Assembly: GCA_030430575.1 (NCBI GenBank)
Contig: JAUIKF010000026.1
Span: forward strand, 43,853-107,852
Source of the DNA: Bacteroidia bacterium
Lineage (GTDB): Bacteria; Bacteroidota; Bacteroidia; J057
Direction of reading: 5' to 3'
DNA: 64,000 nt
Both the position numbers and the translations under genes were made by a program. The notes below the pieces were generated by a model that was given only the letters and a program-made list of their open reading frames with translations, searched no databases and was not told where the DNA came from. Positions 51,238 to 59,221 of the stretch are shown here, in pieces. The stretch's first letter is position 1, and each line of letters starts with the position of its first letter.

Positions 51238-54200
51238 ATGCAAGGTGCTATTTTCTGCCAAAAATTATTGACATCCTTTTTCCTGCTTGTCGTTGGTATT
51301 GGAGGGCTTTCAGCGCAAGATTGGCTGATCCGGCACTACACGATAGATGATGGCTTGCCACATAATATTGGGTATGACCTATTGCAAGACAACGATGGCT
51401 TCATGTGGATCGGGCTGGACAATGGCTTGGCTAGGTTTGATGGCAGGGAGTTTTTGCACATTGAAGAGGAGGCCGGGTTGGGAAGCCCCTATATCATCAC
51501 CCTTTCTCGGGGAAGACAAGGGGAGATTTATTGTTCAGCCTATCGAAACCAAGTTTCTAAAGTAGAAAAAAACAAAATTTCATTCGCATTCCCTGGGCGG
51601 TCACCTCGGTTCCGTTCTCATCTTTTTCACCCTCGGCTTCACTTCTTTCGTGATGAGGTATTTTTGCTTGAATATAGAAAAGACCTCAATCAGAATGTAT
51701 TTATTCACTATAAAGACAGTATCGGGATAGAAAGTAAAATCGAGCAGACAGTGAAGGGGTTGGAACTCGTAAGGGGGATCAGTAAATCAGAATGGACTCA
51801 AAATTATCGTAACTCTTACAAGCTAGCTGAGCTGAATCCCCTGAACCCCATTCGGGCCTATGTTACGCCGAAAGAGGAAATGTTTTGGACTACCCAAACA
51901 GGCTTTTACCAATATTTGGGGGATGGGGCATTCAAGACATTAAGCCAAGGACATTTTGAACGAATTGATGGCACTTCAGATGGCAAAGTATACCTAGCTG
52001 CTACTGGTGCCTTCTACTGTTGGGATGGAAAAAGACTTGAACTGATGTATCAGAGTCCCAAAATAAATTGTCACCAATTTAAGGTCAGTGATCAAGGGGT
52101 GATTATGTGGGTGAATAAGAACGACTATTCCTTATGGGCTTTTGATATCCATACACAAAAACTAGCAAGACTAGATGAACAGGTCAATAGTCCTGCGGCC
52201 TTTAGCTTTTTACAAAAAGATCTTGCAGGCAATTTTTGGCTGACAACTAATGGTGGAGGGCTCTTTTATCTTCAACACAGTAAGGTAGAAAACTTAAGCA
52301 AGACATTAGATACTCGAAAACGATTTGTAAAATCGATTGCGGGAGGGCTAAAGGATGAAATATGGCTAGGGACTACACAAGGACTTGTATGCCTTAAACA
52401 GCAAGCCCATAAATGGCAAGAAAGTTATGTAAAGAATGAGGTTGCCCCATTTATCAATAAAGAAGTTCGAAAAGTTCGTTTTTATTCACCTTCCAGGCAG
52501 TATGCTGCTCCTCGAATAGTTGTTAGTGCTATTACAGGGAATTGGGAGTTAAATTTGAGTACATATCAATGGACGAAACGTTTTTTTTCTCTGAGCTCCA
52601 ACCTGGGGTATGATAGCACGGGCTGTATATACATTAGCGAAATAGATGGAATTTCTATCAATCCTGAAGGCGAACAACTATTGCGCATAGACTTTGCTAG
52701 CTTGAAAAACTTTAGGATGACTGGCGATTTCAGTGATATAGTTGCGAAAAATCCACAAGATATATGGTATGCATCTCCCTATCTATTGCATCACATTGAA
52801 GACGAAAAAGTCACTAAGTATGCCATTAAAGAAGGTTTACCTGACTCTACCATTTACGATTTGGCCTATGACCATGAATCTACCTTATGGGTATCTACCA
52901 AGAAAGGACTAGCATATTGGGATGGTGACATGTTTATTCCCCATCCTTTAAATCACAAAGTGAAAGATAAAGGCCATAAAATGGTTTTTGAGAAAAATGG
53001 GGCGATATGGTTAGGTGGACCTAAAGGGGTTTTTCGATTATTGGATGATCAGATCCTCCACTTTAATCGACGGTTAGGATTACCTTCCAATGATATAACC
53101 GATCTTTTCCTCGATTACCAAAATCGCCTTTGGATAGCCACAAGTGAGGGGTTATGTGTAATCAAAGACCTTGCGCCAATAGACCTGAAACCGCCGCCAC
53201 CAGTTATTCTTGAAGATTTTGTAGTCAATGCGACTTACCAAGATAGTGCAATGGCATCTTACTCCTCAGATGCTGATATTTCTTTCAACATTCGCCTGAT
53301 TGAATACACAACGCCTGATGCCCTTCAGCTAGAATTTCGTCTCAAGAAGGACGCTCCATGGGTGCCTACCCAAAACCTCGAATTCTCTTTTTCAAGCCTT
53401 CAACCTGATATCTATTCCATCCAATTTCGAGCTAAGGCCCTCAATAGTAACTGGTCAGCCCCCCTAACGATCCCCTTCGAAATCTTGCCACCATGGTGGC
53501 AGCGGTGGTGGGCGATAGCTGGCATGACTGTTTTGTTTCTCCTGGTGAGCGGATGGATCATTCGTGCAAGGATACGCTCTATTCGCGAAAAAGCCACTGC
53601 CCAAAACGAGCTCAACCAGCAAATGGCCCATTTGCAACTTTCAGCCTTACAGACACAACTCAATCCCCATTTCCTCTTTAATGCCCTCAATGCCATTCAG
53701 TATTTCATCCTCAACAAAGACGAAATCACTGCCAATGATTACCTCTCCAAATTCTCCCGCCTGATGCGCCTTTACCTCGAAGCCTCCAATACGCGCTATA
53801 TACCTCTCACCGAGGAGTTGGAACTGCTGGAGTTATATATTGAGCTAGAACGCCTGCGGTTTGAAGGCCATTTTGACTATGAGATTCATATCGACCAGAA
53901 CCTCGATTTGGACAACATAGAACTTCCCTCTATGCTGCTACAGCCTTTTGTAGAAAATGCCATCAATCATGGGTTGAGGCACAAAAAGGAAACGGGCTTA
54001 TTGAAAATCACCTTTTCAGAAGAGGAGGATATGTTCAGCTGTAGCATCGAAGATAATGGCGTCGGAAGAGCAGCAGCCAAAATTTTGCGAGAACAGCTCA
54101 AAAAAGGGCACAAGTCCAGGGGAATGCAGTTATTGGAAGATCGGGTAAAATTGTTAAATACCTTGGATAATTCTGAAATCAGCATTCTCACAGTCGATTT

Positions 54201-54258
54201 ATTTGATGAAAAGCAGCAACCCTGTGGCACCCGTGTAGAAATCAGGCATCCCATTTAA
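51238..54258 (+). CDS. Sensor histidine kinase with Reg_prop propeller (LytS class)
   Basis: The 1006-residue inner-membrane sensor has a signal peptide (ending GLSAQ). A periplasmic Reg_prop beta-propeller (about 24-650) follows, with repeats such as DGLPHNIGYDLLQDNDGFMW and EGLPDSTIYDLAYDHESTLW. A Y_Y_Y domain is near 670-755, and one transmembrane helix at about 757-777 (WAIAGMTVLFLLVSGWII). The cytoplasmic LytS-type kinase has QTQLNPHFLFNALNAI (phospho-accepting His811), then LLQPFVENAINHG and EDNGVGRAAAK (ATP-binding N and G boxes). It signals to the LytTR regulator encoded 53 bp downstream. The propeller class is known for binding polysaccharide fragments in hybrid sensors; the ligand here is unknown. 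Confidence 0.93.
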   Translation: MQGAIFCQKLLTSFFLLVVGIGGLSAQDWLIRHYTIDDGLPHNIGYDLLQDNDGFMWIGLDNGLARFDGREFLHIEEEAGLGSPYIITLSRGRQGEIYCSAYRNQVSKVEKNKISFAFPGRSPRFRSHLFHPRLHFFRDEVFLLEYRKDLNQNVFIHYKDSIGIESKIEQTVKGLELVRGISKSEWTQNYRNSYKLAELNPLNPIRAYVTPKEEMFWTTQTGFYQYLGDGAFKTLSQGHFERIDGTSDGKVYLAATGAFYCWDGKRLELMYQSPKINCHQFKVSDQGVIMWVNKNDYSLWAFDIHTQKLARLDEQVNSPAAFSFLQKDLAGNFWLTTNGGGLFYLQHSKVENLSKTLDTRKRFVKSIAGGLKDEIWLGTTQGLVCLKQQAHKWQESYVKNEVAPFINKEVRKVRFYSPSRQYAAPRIVVSAITGNWELNLSTYQWTKRFFSLSSNLGYDSTGCIYISEIDGISINPEGEQLLRIDFASLKNFRMTGDFSDIVAKNPQDIWYASPYLLHHIEDEKVTKYAIKEGLPDSTIYDLAYDHESTLWVSTKKGLAYWDGDMFIPHPLNHKVKDKGHKMVFEKNGAIWLGGPKGVFRLLDDQILHFNRRLGLPSNDITDLFLDYQNRLWIATSEGLCVIKDLAPIDLKPPPPVILEDFVVNATYQDSAMASYSSDADISFNIRLIEYTTPDALQLEFRLKKDAPWVPTQNLEFSFSSLQPDIYSIQFRAKALNSNWSAPLTIPFEILPPWWQRWWAIAGMTVLFLLVSGWIIRARIRSIREKATAQNELNQQMAHLQLSALQTQLNPHFLFNALNAIQYFILNKDEITANDYLSKFSRLMRLYLEASNTRYIPLTEELELLELYIELERLRFEGHFDYEIHIDQNLDLDNIELPSMLLQPFVENAINHGLRHKKETGLLKITFSEEEDMFSCSIEDNGVGRAAAKILREQLKKGHKSRGMQLLEDRVKLLNTLDNSEISILTVDLFDEKQQPCGTRVEIRHPI

Positions 54259-54311
54259 GTAATTTTGCGTATTTTTAACATCTGATTTAGGGTAAATTAC
54301 ATTATTCATCT

Positions 54312-55064
54312 ATGTTAAAAGCATTACTGGTTGATGATGAGCAAAAAAGTCGATTGGGACTTCAAAAACTATTGTCCAATTATTGCCCCAATGTAGAGGT
54401 ACTTGGCATGGCAGCTTCGGTTGACGAAGCCATGGTTCAATTAATTAAGGAAAAAGACATAAACTTGGTATTTCTCGACATTGAAATGCCAGGCAAGTCT
54501 GGATTTGAATTAATCAAAGCTTTCGAGAAACCTCCCTTTCGGGTGATCTTTACGACAGCATATGACCAATACGCTGTCAAGGCCATCCGAATGAGTGCTC
54601 TCGACTACCTCTTGAAACCCATCCATATCCAAGAGCTCATCTCAGCTGTCAACAAAGCTGAGCAACATTTCCATAATCAACTTTATGCCGAGAGCTATTC
54701 TCATTTACTCCAAAATCTCAAAAACCCCAATCAGCCCAATCCTAAAATCGCACTTCCAACACAAGATGGACTGATATTCCTGACCGTAGACCAGATTGTC
54801 AGGTGTGAAGCTGATGGGAACTATACCAAAATTGTCTATAGTGAAAGCAAACAAATCCTTGCCTCCCGTAAGCTCAAAGAGTTTGAGAATATGCTGGAGT
54901 CCTACAACTTTTTCCGTGTCCATCATTCTCACTTAATTAATTTATCCTATCTGCAAGCCTATAAAAAAGGGGAAGGGGGCACTGCAGTCATGCTCGACGG
55001 GTCGGAAATCGCTATTTCTCGCAGGAAAAAGGACAGCTTTTTGGAGCGTTTAAATAAAATCTAG
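54312..55064 (+). CDS. LytTR-family response regulator
   Basis: The 250-residue cytoplasmic regulator has a receiver domain (1-120) with the acidic pair Asp8-Asp9, phospho-acceptor Asp56 in VFLDIEMPG, TTAYDQYAVKAI and the Lys of LLKPI. A LytTR DNA-binding domain (about 145-250) follows: TVDQIVRCEADGNYTKIVY, FFRVHHSHLINLSYLQAY and AISRRKK. It forms a two-component pair with the adjacent kinase. LytTR domains bind pairs of short direct repeats about 21 bp apart; two such sites (50726-50758 and 55065-55097) flank this operon. The second begins at the base immediately after its stop codon. Confidence 0.94.
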   Translation: MLKALLVDDEQKSRLGLQKLLSNYCPNVEVLGMAASVDEAMVQLIKEKDINLVFLDIEMPGKSGFELIKAFEKPPFRVIFTTAYDQYAVKAIRMSALDYLLKPIHIQELISAVNKAEQHFHNQLYAESYSHLLQNLKNPNQPNPKIALPTQDGLIFLTVDQIVRCEADGNYTKIVYSESKQILASRKLKEFENMLESYNFFRVHHSHLINLSYLQAYKKGEGGTAVMLDGSEIAISRRKKDSFLERLNKI

Positions 55065-55135
55065 CCACTTATACATCCAGCACCACCACTTATACATTGG
55101 GGGTTGAAAAGAGGCAGGAAAGGAGACTACCTTTA
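55065..55135 (+). promoter_or_regulatory. Candidate LytTR operator and promoter B
   Basis: CCACTTATACAT occurs at 55065-55076 and exactly again at 55086-55097 (21-bp period). It is followed 30 bp later by TACCTTTA (55128-55135), with GGCAGGAAAGG between, matching site A in repeat, spacing and box. The array begins directly after the stop codon of the LytTR gene. The first ATG after the box, at 55141, opens an 8-codon frame (MKEKDPQA), followed by a terminator at 55197. Confidence 0.68.
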
Positions 55136-55196
55136 AATAAATGAAGGAAAAGGATCCCCAAGCCTGAACCCTCAAGCCATACAAGAACCCAAAAGA

Positions 55197-55225
55197 TAGG
55201 CACCCATCGGTGCCTAATTTTTTTT
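55197..55225 (+). terminator. Rho-independent terminator after promoter B
   Basis: TAGGCACC and GGTGCCTA form an 8-bp stem with a CATC loop, then AA and eight T. It can end the two-component operon and would also end any transcript from promoter B after about 85 nt, before the T9SS gene at 55319. Confidence 0.9.
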
Positions 55226-55241
55226 GCTTTTTTTTTGAGGG

Positions 55242-55258
55242 CTGCAATAAAGTTGCAG
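55242..55258. promoter_or_regulatory. CTGCAATAAAGTTGCAG hairpin, copy 2
   Basis: A 6-bp stem CTGCAA/TTGCAG with a TAAAG loop, followed by ACC, lies 60 bp before the miniature T9SS gene. It differs by one base from the copy at 25419. Confidence 0.5.
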
Positions 55259-55318
55259 ACCAGGAGGGTAATGTTGTGTTAATGAATCGAAATTCTGACA
55301 ACATTAATCCCTGAGACG

Positions 55319-55717
55319 ATGAAAAATCAAATCAAATACCTCATTTCAAGTTTACTGGTGGTTTTCTTTATTGGTGAAGTGGCTGACATATGTGCTCAGA
55401 ACCCTCCTCCTCAGGTAGTGATTATCATAGAAGACCCTGAAGGGAGAGTTGGTTCTCCCCAACTGGAAGCTGAAGCAGTCACCTTATCACCTAACCCTGC
55501 GACGAACTACTTGACCGTTTCAACCATTGAAGCAGATGAAATCCTCAATATTTCAATCCGTGACCTCAGTGGGAAAAGCATCACCTTACAATCCCCTGAC
55601 CAATGGACAGGTTCTCGGTCCATCCGACTGGGTATTAGCAGTTTACCTCAAAATATATACTTGATATCTGTTCAGACAACCACAGGCTGGCAAAGCTTGA
55701 AGTGGGTAAAAATATAG
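55319..55717 (+). CDS. Miniature T9SS protein (signal peptide plus sorting domain)
   Basis: The 132-residue protein has a signal peptide (ending DICAQ), about 28 residues (NPPPQVVIIIEDPEGRVG and a few more) and then a complete T9SS type A domain (LSPNPATNYLTV, IRDLSGKSITL, LPQNIYLISVQT, LKWVKI). There is hardly any passenger between export signal and sorting domain. It lies downstream of promoter B and its terminator. It may be a decoy, a surface-display peptide or the stump of a larger deleted gene; the frame itself is clean. Confidence 0.85.
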   Translation: MKNQIKYLISSLLVVFFIGEVADICAQNPPPQVVIIIEDPEGRVGSPQLEAEAVTLSPNPATNYLTVSTIEADEILNISIRDLSGKSITLQSPDQWTGSRSIRLGISSLPQNIYLISVQTTTGWQSLKWVKI

Positions 55718-55793
55718 ATTCTACCTCCTTGCAAGCAGCCGCCCCATTCTTGCCCTAATTTCTATTATTCACTAACCTAATATCTAATCCAAA

Positions 55794-57692
55794 ATGAAAA
55801 AGCCATTATTCTTAACCCTAATTCTTCTTGTCCTTCTTCACGCCTCTATGCTCCAGGCACAGCATTATTATTATGAAAATATGCGGATTGAGCTAGAACT
55901 CGATAAGTCAAAAATGATGGTCGGATTTGTGCCTGGCACAAGTATGGAGCAGTTGAGTACCTTACTTGCCCTTGAAGAAACGATTGCCCCATTATCTGCG
56001 GATAAATTTGTGGGAGAGCCCTACAACATGGCGATTTGTGAATTCAATAGGACGCAAACTGACAGCGAGGTAGAGGCTTTATTGGCAAGATTGACCTCTT
56101 CTTCAGAGATAACTACTGCCAATCTCTATTTACGCGATCCACAAATGCCATCTCTTGAGATCGGGTTCACAGATGAACTCATTGTCAAGCTTCTACCTTC
56201 TACCTCCATGTCTCAGCTTCATGGTCTTATCGAAGAAGTAGGGGTAGCGCTTTCAGGGCCCTACCAATTTGACAAAGATATTTACATTCTAAAGGCAGAC
56301 AAGACAGCTGCTGGAAATGCCCTTGAAATGGCTAATTATCTCCATGAGACGGGCTTATTTGCCTTTTCAGAGCCTAATTTTTGGATGGAAAATACGGCAA
56401 CGTGTATAACTGAGCCAGATTACCATATGCAGTGGCACTTACAGAGTACAGGGTCACACCTTAATCCTGGAGTTCCTGGTGGCGTATTCAATACTGCTGT
56501 TGGAATTGGTGTCAATCCTACTTGTGCATGGGATGAGGGTTACTCCGGGCAAGGCATCCGAGTAGCTGTTATTGATGATGGAATAGTGATGCATCCTGAT
56601 CTCAATAACATAGCCCCTGGGTTTGCTGCAAACGGTACGCCAATAGCCCCTTTTGGAATATTTCCGCCGGGGTTTCCTGGCGGGGAACATGGGACTGCCT
56701 GTGCGGGTATTATTGGAGCGAATTGTAATAATTACGGTCCTACTGGAGTTGCATTTAATGCCACAATTGTACCTGTAATTACTTCTGGACTAACTCAAGG
56801 TAATTTTACAATTAAGGCTTCGGCTATTGATTGGGCATGGAATCAGGGAGCCTGCGATGTCCTCAATTTGTCTTGGAAAAGTGCCTATTCAAACCTTATC
56901 CAAAATGCATTAGCAAATGCCGTAAATTTAGGAAGAAATGGTTTGGGAAGTGTCGTTGTAGCTTCATCGGGCAATGACTATGGACAAGTAGCTTTCCCTG
57001 GTGCTTCTGGGTATACCATTTCCGTAGGTGCTACCACAACGTGGGATTTCAAAGCTGTATATAGTAATTTTGGCCCTCAATTAGATATGGTAGCCCCTGG
57101 AGAATATATCGTCACTACGGATATCCCTGGAATGTGGGGCTATAATGGGATTTCAGGAATTGGGGACCCTAACTTCCACTATACCTTTAATGGTACCTCT
57201 GCTGCAGCCCCTATAGTATCTGGTGCAGTAGCACTCATGTTAGAAGCAAATCCACAATTGAAGCAATATCAAGTAAGAAATATACTTCTTAGCCATTGCG
57301 ACAAACCCAATTATAGCTTTTTCACTGACCCCAATAAACCCCTTGGTCTTTGGAGTTATGAATTGGGATATGGTCGGTTAGATATTTGCAACTTCTGGAC
57401 ACAAGATATTCTCTTCAATCCTGGCACCCGCCTCGCCAATTCCGTTCAATCCCTTGAGCCTTCCCTTTTTCCCAACCCTGCCCAAGACCGTGTTACGATC
57501 AAATGGCCTGAAGAATTGGGGACAGCAGTTACACTGGAATTATTTGACCTGAGTGGGAAACTGATTCAGCATACCTTTGCCTCTGGAAATGAGCATGTCA
57601 TGGAGCTTAATAACTTGGGAACAGGTTATTACATGCTTCGCTTCTCATCAGATATCACGACTTGGACGACGAAACTAGCTGTCTTGAAGTAA
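55794..57692 (+). CDS. Subtilisin-like (S8) serine protease with T9SS domain
   Basis: The 632-residue exported protease has a signal peptide (ending MLQAQ) and a prodomain (about 25-200) with an internal duplication (KMMVGFVPGTSMEQLSTLL versus ELIVKLLPSTSMSQLHGLI). The S8 catalytic domain follows with Asp261 or Asp262 in VIDDGI, His299 in GEHGTACAG and Ser469 in NGTSAAAP; the oxyanion Asn is in ASSGND. A T9SS domain closes it (LFPNPAQDRVTI, LGTGYYMLRF, KLAVLK). It should be active outside the cell. It follows the miniature T9SS gene by 76 bp on the same strand and may share its regulation. Confidence 0.94.
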   Translation: MKKPLFLTLILLVLLHASMLQAQHYYYENMRIELELDKSKMMVGFVPGTSMEQLSTLLALEETIAPLSADKFVGEPYNMAICEFNRTQTDSEVEALLARLTSSSEITTANLYLRDPQMPSLEIGFTDELIVKLLPSTSMSQLHGLIEEVGVALSGPYQFDKDIYILKADKTAAGNALEMANYLHETGLFAFSEPNFWMENTATCITEPDYHMQWHLQSTGSHLNPGVPGGVFNTAVGIGVNPTCAWDEGYSGQGIRVAVIDDGIVMHPDLNNIAPGFAANGTPIAPFGIFPPGFPGGEHGTACAGIIGANCNNYGPTGVAFNATIVPVITSGLTQGNFTIKASAIDWAWNQGACDVLNLSWKSAYSNLIQNALANAVNLGRNGLGSVVVASSGNDYGQVAFPGASGYTISVGATTTWDFKAVYSNFGPQLDMVAPGEYIVTTDIPGMWGYNGISGIGDPNFHYTFNGTSAAAPIVSGAVALMLEANPQLKQYQVRNILLSHCDKPNYSFFTDPNKPLGLWSYELGYGRLDICNFWTQDILFNPGTRLANSVQSLEPSLFPNPAQDRVTIKWPEELGTAVTLELFDLSGKLIQHTFASGNEHVMELNNLGTGYYMLRFSSDITTWTTKLAVLK

Positions 57693-57708
57693 GTAGCCGA
57701 AATAAGAG

Positions 57709-57756
57709 AGACCTCGGAGATTCAACCAGCAAAATGGATTAAAATCTCCGAGGTCT
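57709..57756. terminator. Bidirectional terminator-like hairpin
   Basis: AGACCTCGGAGATT (57709-57722) and AATCTCCGAGGTCT (57743-57756) form a perfect 14-bp stem with a 20-nt loop, followed by TTAAAAT. It lies between the convergent protease and glycosyltransferase genes and could stop transcripts from both sides. Confidence 0.7.
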
Positions 57757-57810
57757 TTAAAATGATTGAGGGGCTTAGATCCGCTCAATTTTTCCTATTC
57801 TGTTCCCCCT

Positions 57811-58929
57811 TCATCCCCCCAACAACCCCACCAACAGCTCCGCACCTTTCCGATTGGAAAAGCGCTCAGTTAGCAGCTTCTTTCGCTGATCGATCTCCCC
57901 TTGGGAAAAATCCCGACGGAAGAGGCGAAGCGTCAGGACACGGAAGTCACGTGGCGTCTCTGCAATCGCAACGGCCCCTTCCAGGCCCGTGCCTTTTACC
58001 ATGGGTGGATTGACGAGGATAAAGCGCCCTGAAAAGAGGGCGTTGAGAAGTTTAAGCTTGATGCCTGTATCTTGGAATGTCGGCAAGATGTGAACATGAG
58101 CCTCACGCATCAATGCCTCCATCTCGCCTGCGCCGGGATTATGGCGCAGCATGATGTGCTCATGCTGGTTGAGCTCATGGATGAGTTCAGGCAGGGGATC
58201 TGAGCCAGCGATAATCAGCGGAATGCTCATCTCTGCAAATACCTCACGGATGAGGTACATGGCCGCCTGATGGTTCTCAGCCACACTGAGCTTGGCATGA
58301 TAGAGGCAGTAGTCTCCTTTTCCCAAAAGGCAAGTCACTTGGGTGTATGGATGGAAAGCAGGCAAGTAATGCACCCCGACATATTTATCGGCCAAATACT
58401 GCTCATCTTTAGGGGAAATCGCCAGGATGTGGTCAGCGTCCCAAAGGACAATTTCGTATTTTCGGAGTGCCTTAGCTTCCAACTGGAGGTACTGCTTTTT
58501 GACCAAGTCGCCTTCCTGAGCGGCGAGTTGTTGGTAGTATTGCCACTCGATATTGTGCATCCGCACAAGCTTTTTGCGATCCTTCAAGGAAGGGTGGTCG
58601 AGGTAATAACAGCAGTGCAATCCTTCAAACAGGATGGGGTGGTCGTCTTCCAGCAGGCGGCTTAGCAAGTCCTTGGACCTCCGGGATAGCGTGATATAAG
58701 GCTTTCTTAAAGGAAGCGAGCTGAGCGGCTTTTTCCGCGCATATAGATGCATCTCATCGGCTACTTCCGCCAACTCATTCCGTGGGGGACGCCCATATTC
58801 AAAACAATGCAAGATCACCTTCACTCCTGCCTCAGCCAATGCCTTGATCCGATAATACACGTCAATCACTCCGCCATAGTCTGGCGGATAAGGGACATCG
58901 AAGGAGATGACATGCAGGTAGTGGGCCAA
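57811..58929 (-). CDS. Glycosyltransferase, GT-B fold (GT4-like)
   Basis: The 372-residue cytoplasmic or membrane-associated enzyme starts HVISFDVPYPPDYGGVIDVY, the N-terminal glycine-rich loop of GT-B glycosyltransferases. It has VRMHNIEWQYYQQLA and LAISPKDEQYL, and a C-terminal donor-binding half with CLYHAKLSVAENHQAA, PLIIAGSDP and HILPTFQDTGIKLKLLNALF, where a Glu normally appears in the E-x7-E motif. The E-x7-E pair is not clear here, so donor recognition may differ. It would add a sugar to a surface glycan or lipid; substrates are unknown. It is a single gene, convergent with the protease. Confidence 0.88.
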   Translation of the reverse strand: MAHYLHVISFDVPYPPDYGGVIDVYYRIKALAEAGVKVILHCFEYGRPPRNELAEVADEMHLYARKKPLSSLPLRKPYITLSRRSKDLLSRLLEDDHPILFEGLHCCYYLDHPSLKDRKKLVRMHNIEWQYYQQLAAQEGDLVKKQYLQLEAKALRKYEIVLWDADHILAISPKDEQYLADKYVGVHYLPAFHPYTQVTCLLGKGDYCLYHAKLSVAENHQAAMYLIREVFAEMSIPLIIAGSDPLPELIHELNQHEHIMLRHNPGAGEMEALMREAHVHILPTFQDTGIKLKLLNALFSGRFILVNPPMVKGTGLEGAVAIAETPRDFRVLTLRLFRRDFSQGEIDQRKKLLTERFSNRKGAELLVGLLGG

Positions 58930-59221
58930 AAGATTAAGGGGTTAAGGGTTCAAGTGGAGGATCCTTTTTCAATTTTGCTCAAAAGATAAACAAATCTGGG
59001 GTTTGTAAAGAAAGACCTTTAAGGTTTTATCAGTGTGGTGACAAAAATCTGTGCGGTCATTCAGTGGTCTGTTATTCTATTACTTGGTGATTAATATCAT
59101 TCTGTATAAATAAAATATGATTTTGGAGGAAAAAAGGGTATTTTAGAAACTGCTGTTTTTGCAAATAACTCCATAAAGGAAAAAGCAGATTCCTTTTCCA
59201 CTTTATCAAGACCCAATAATT

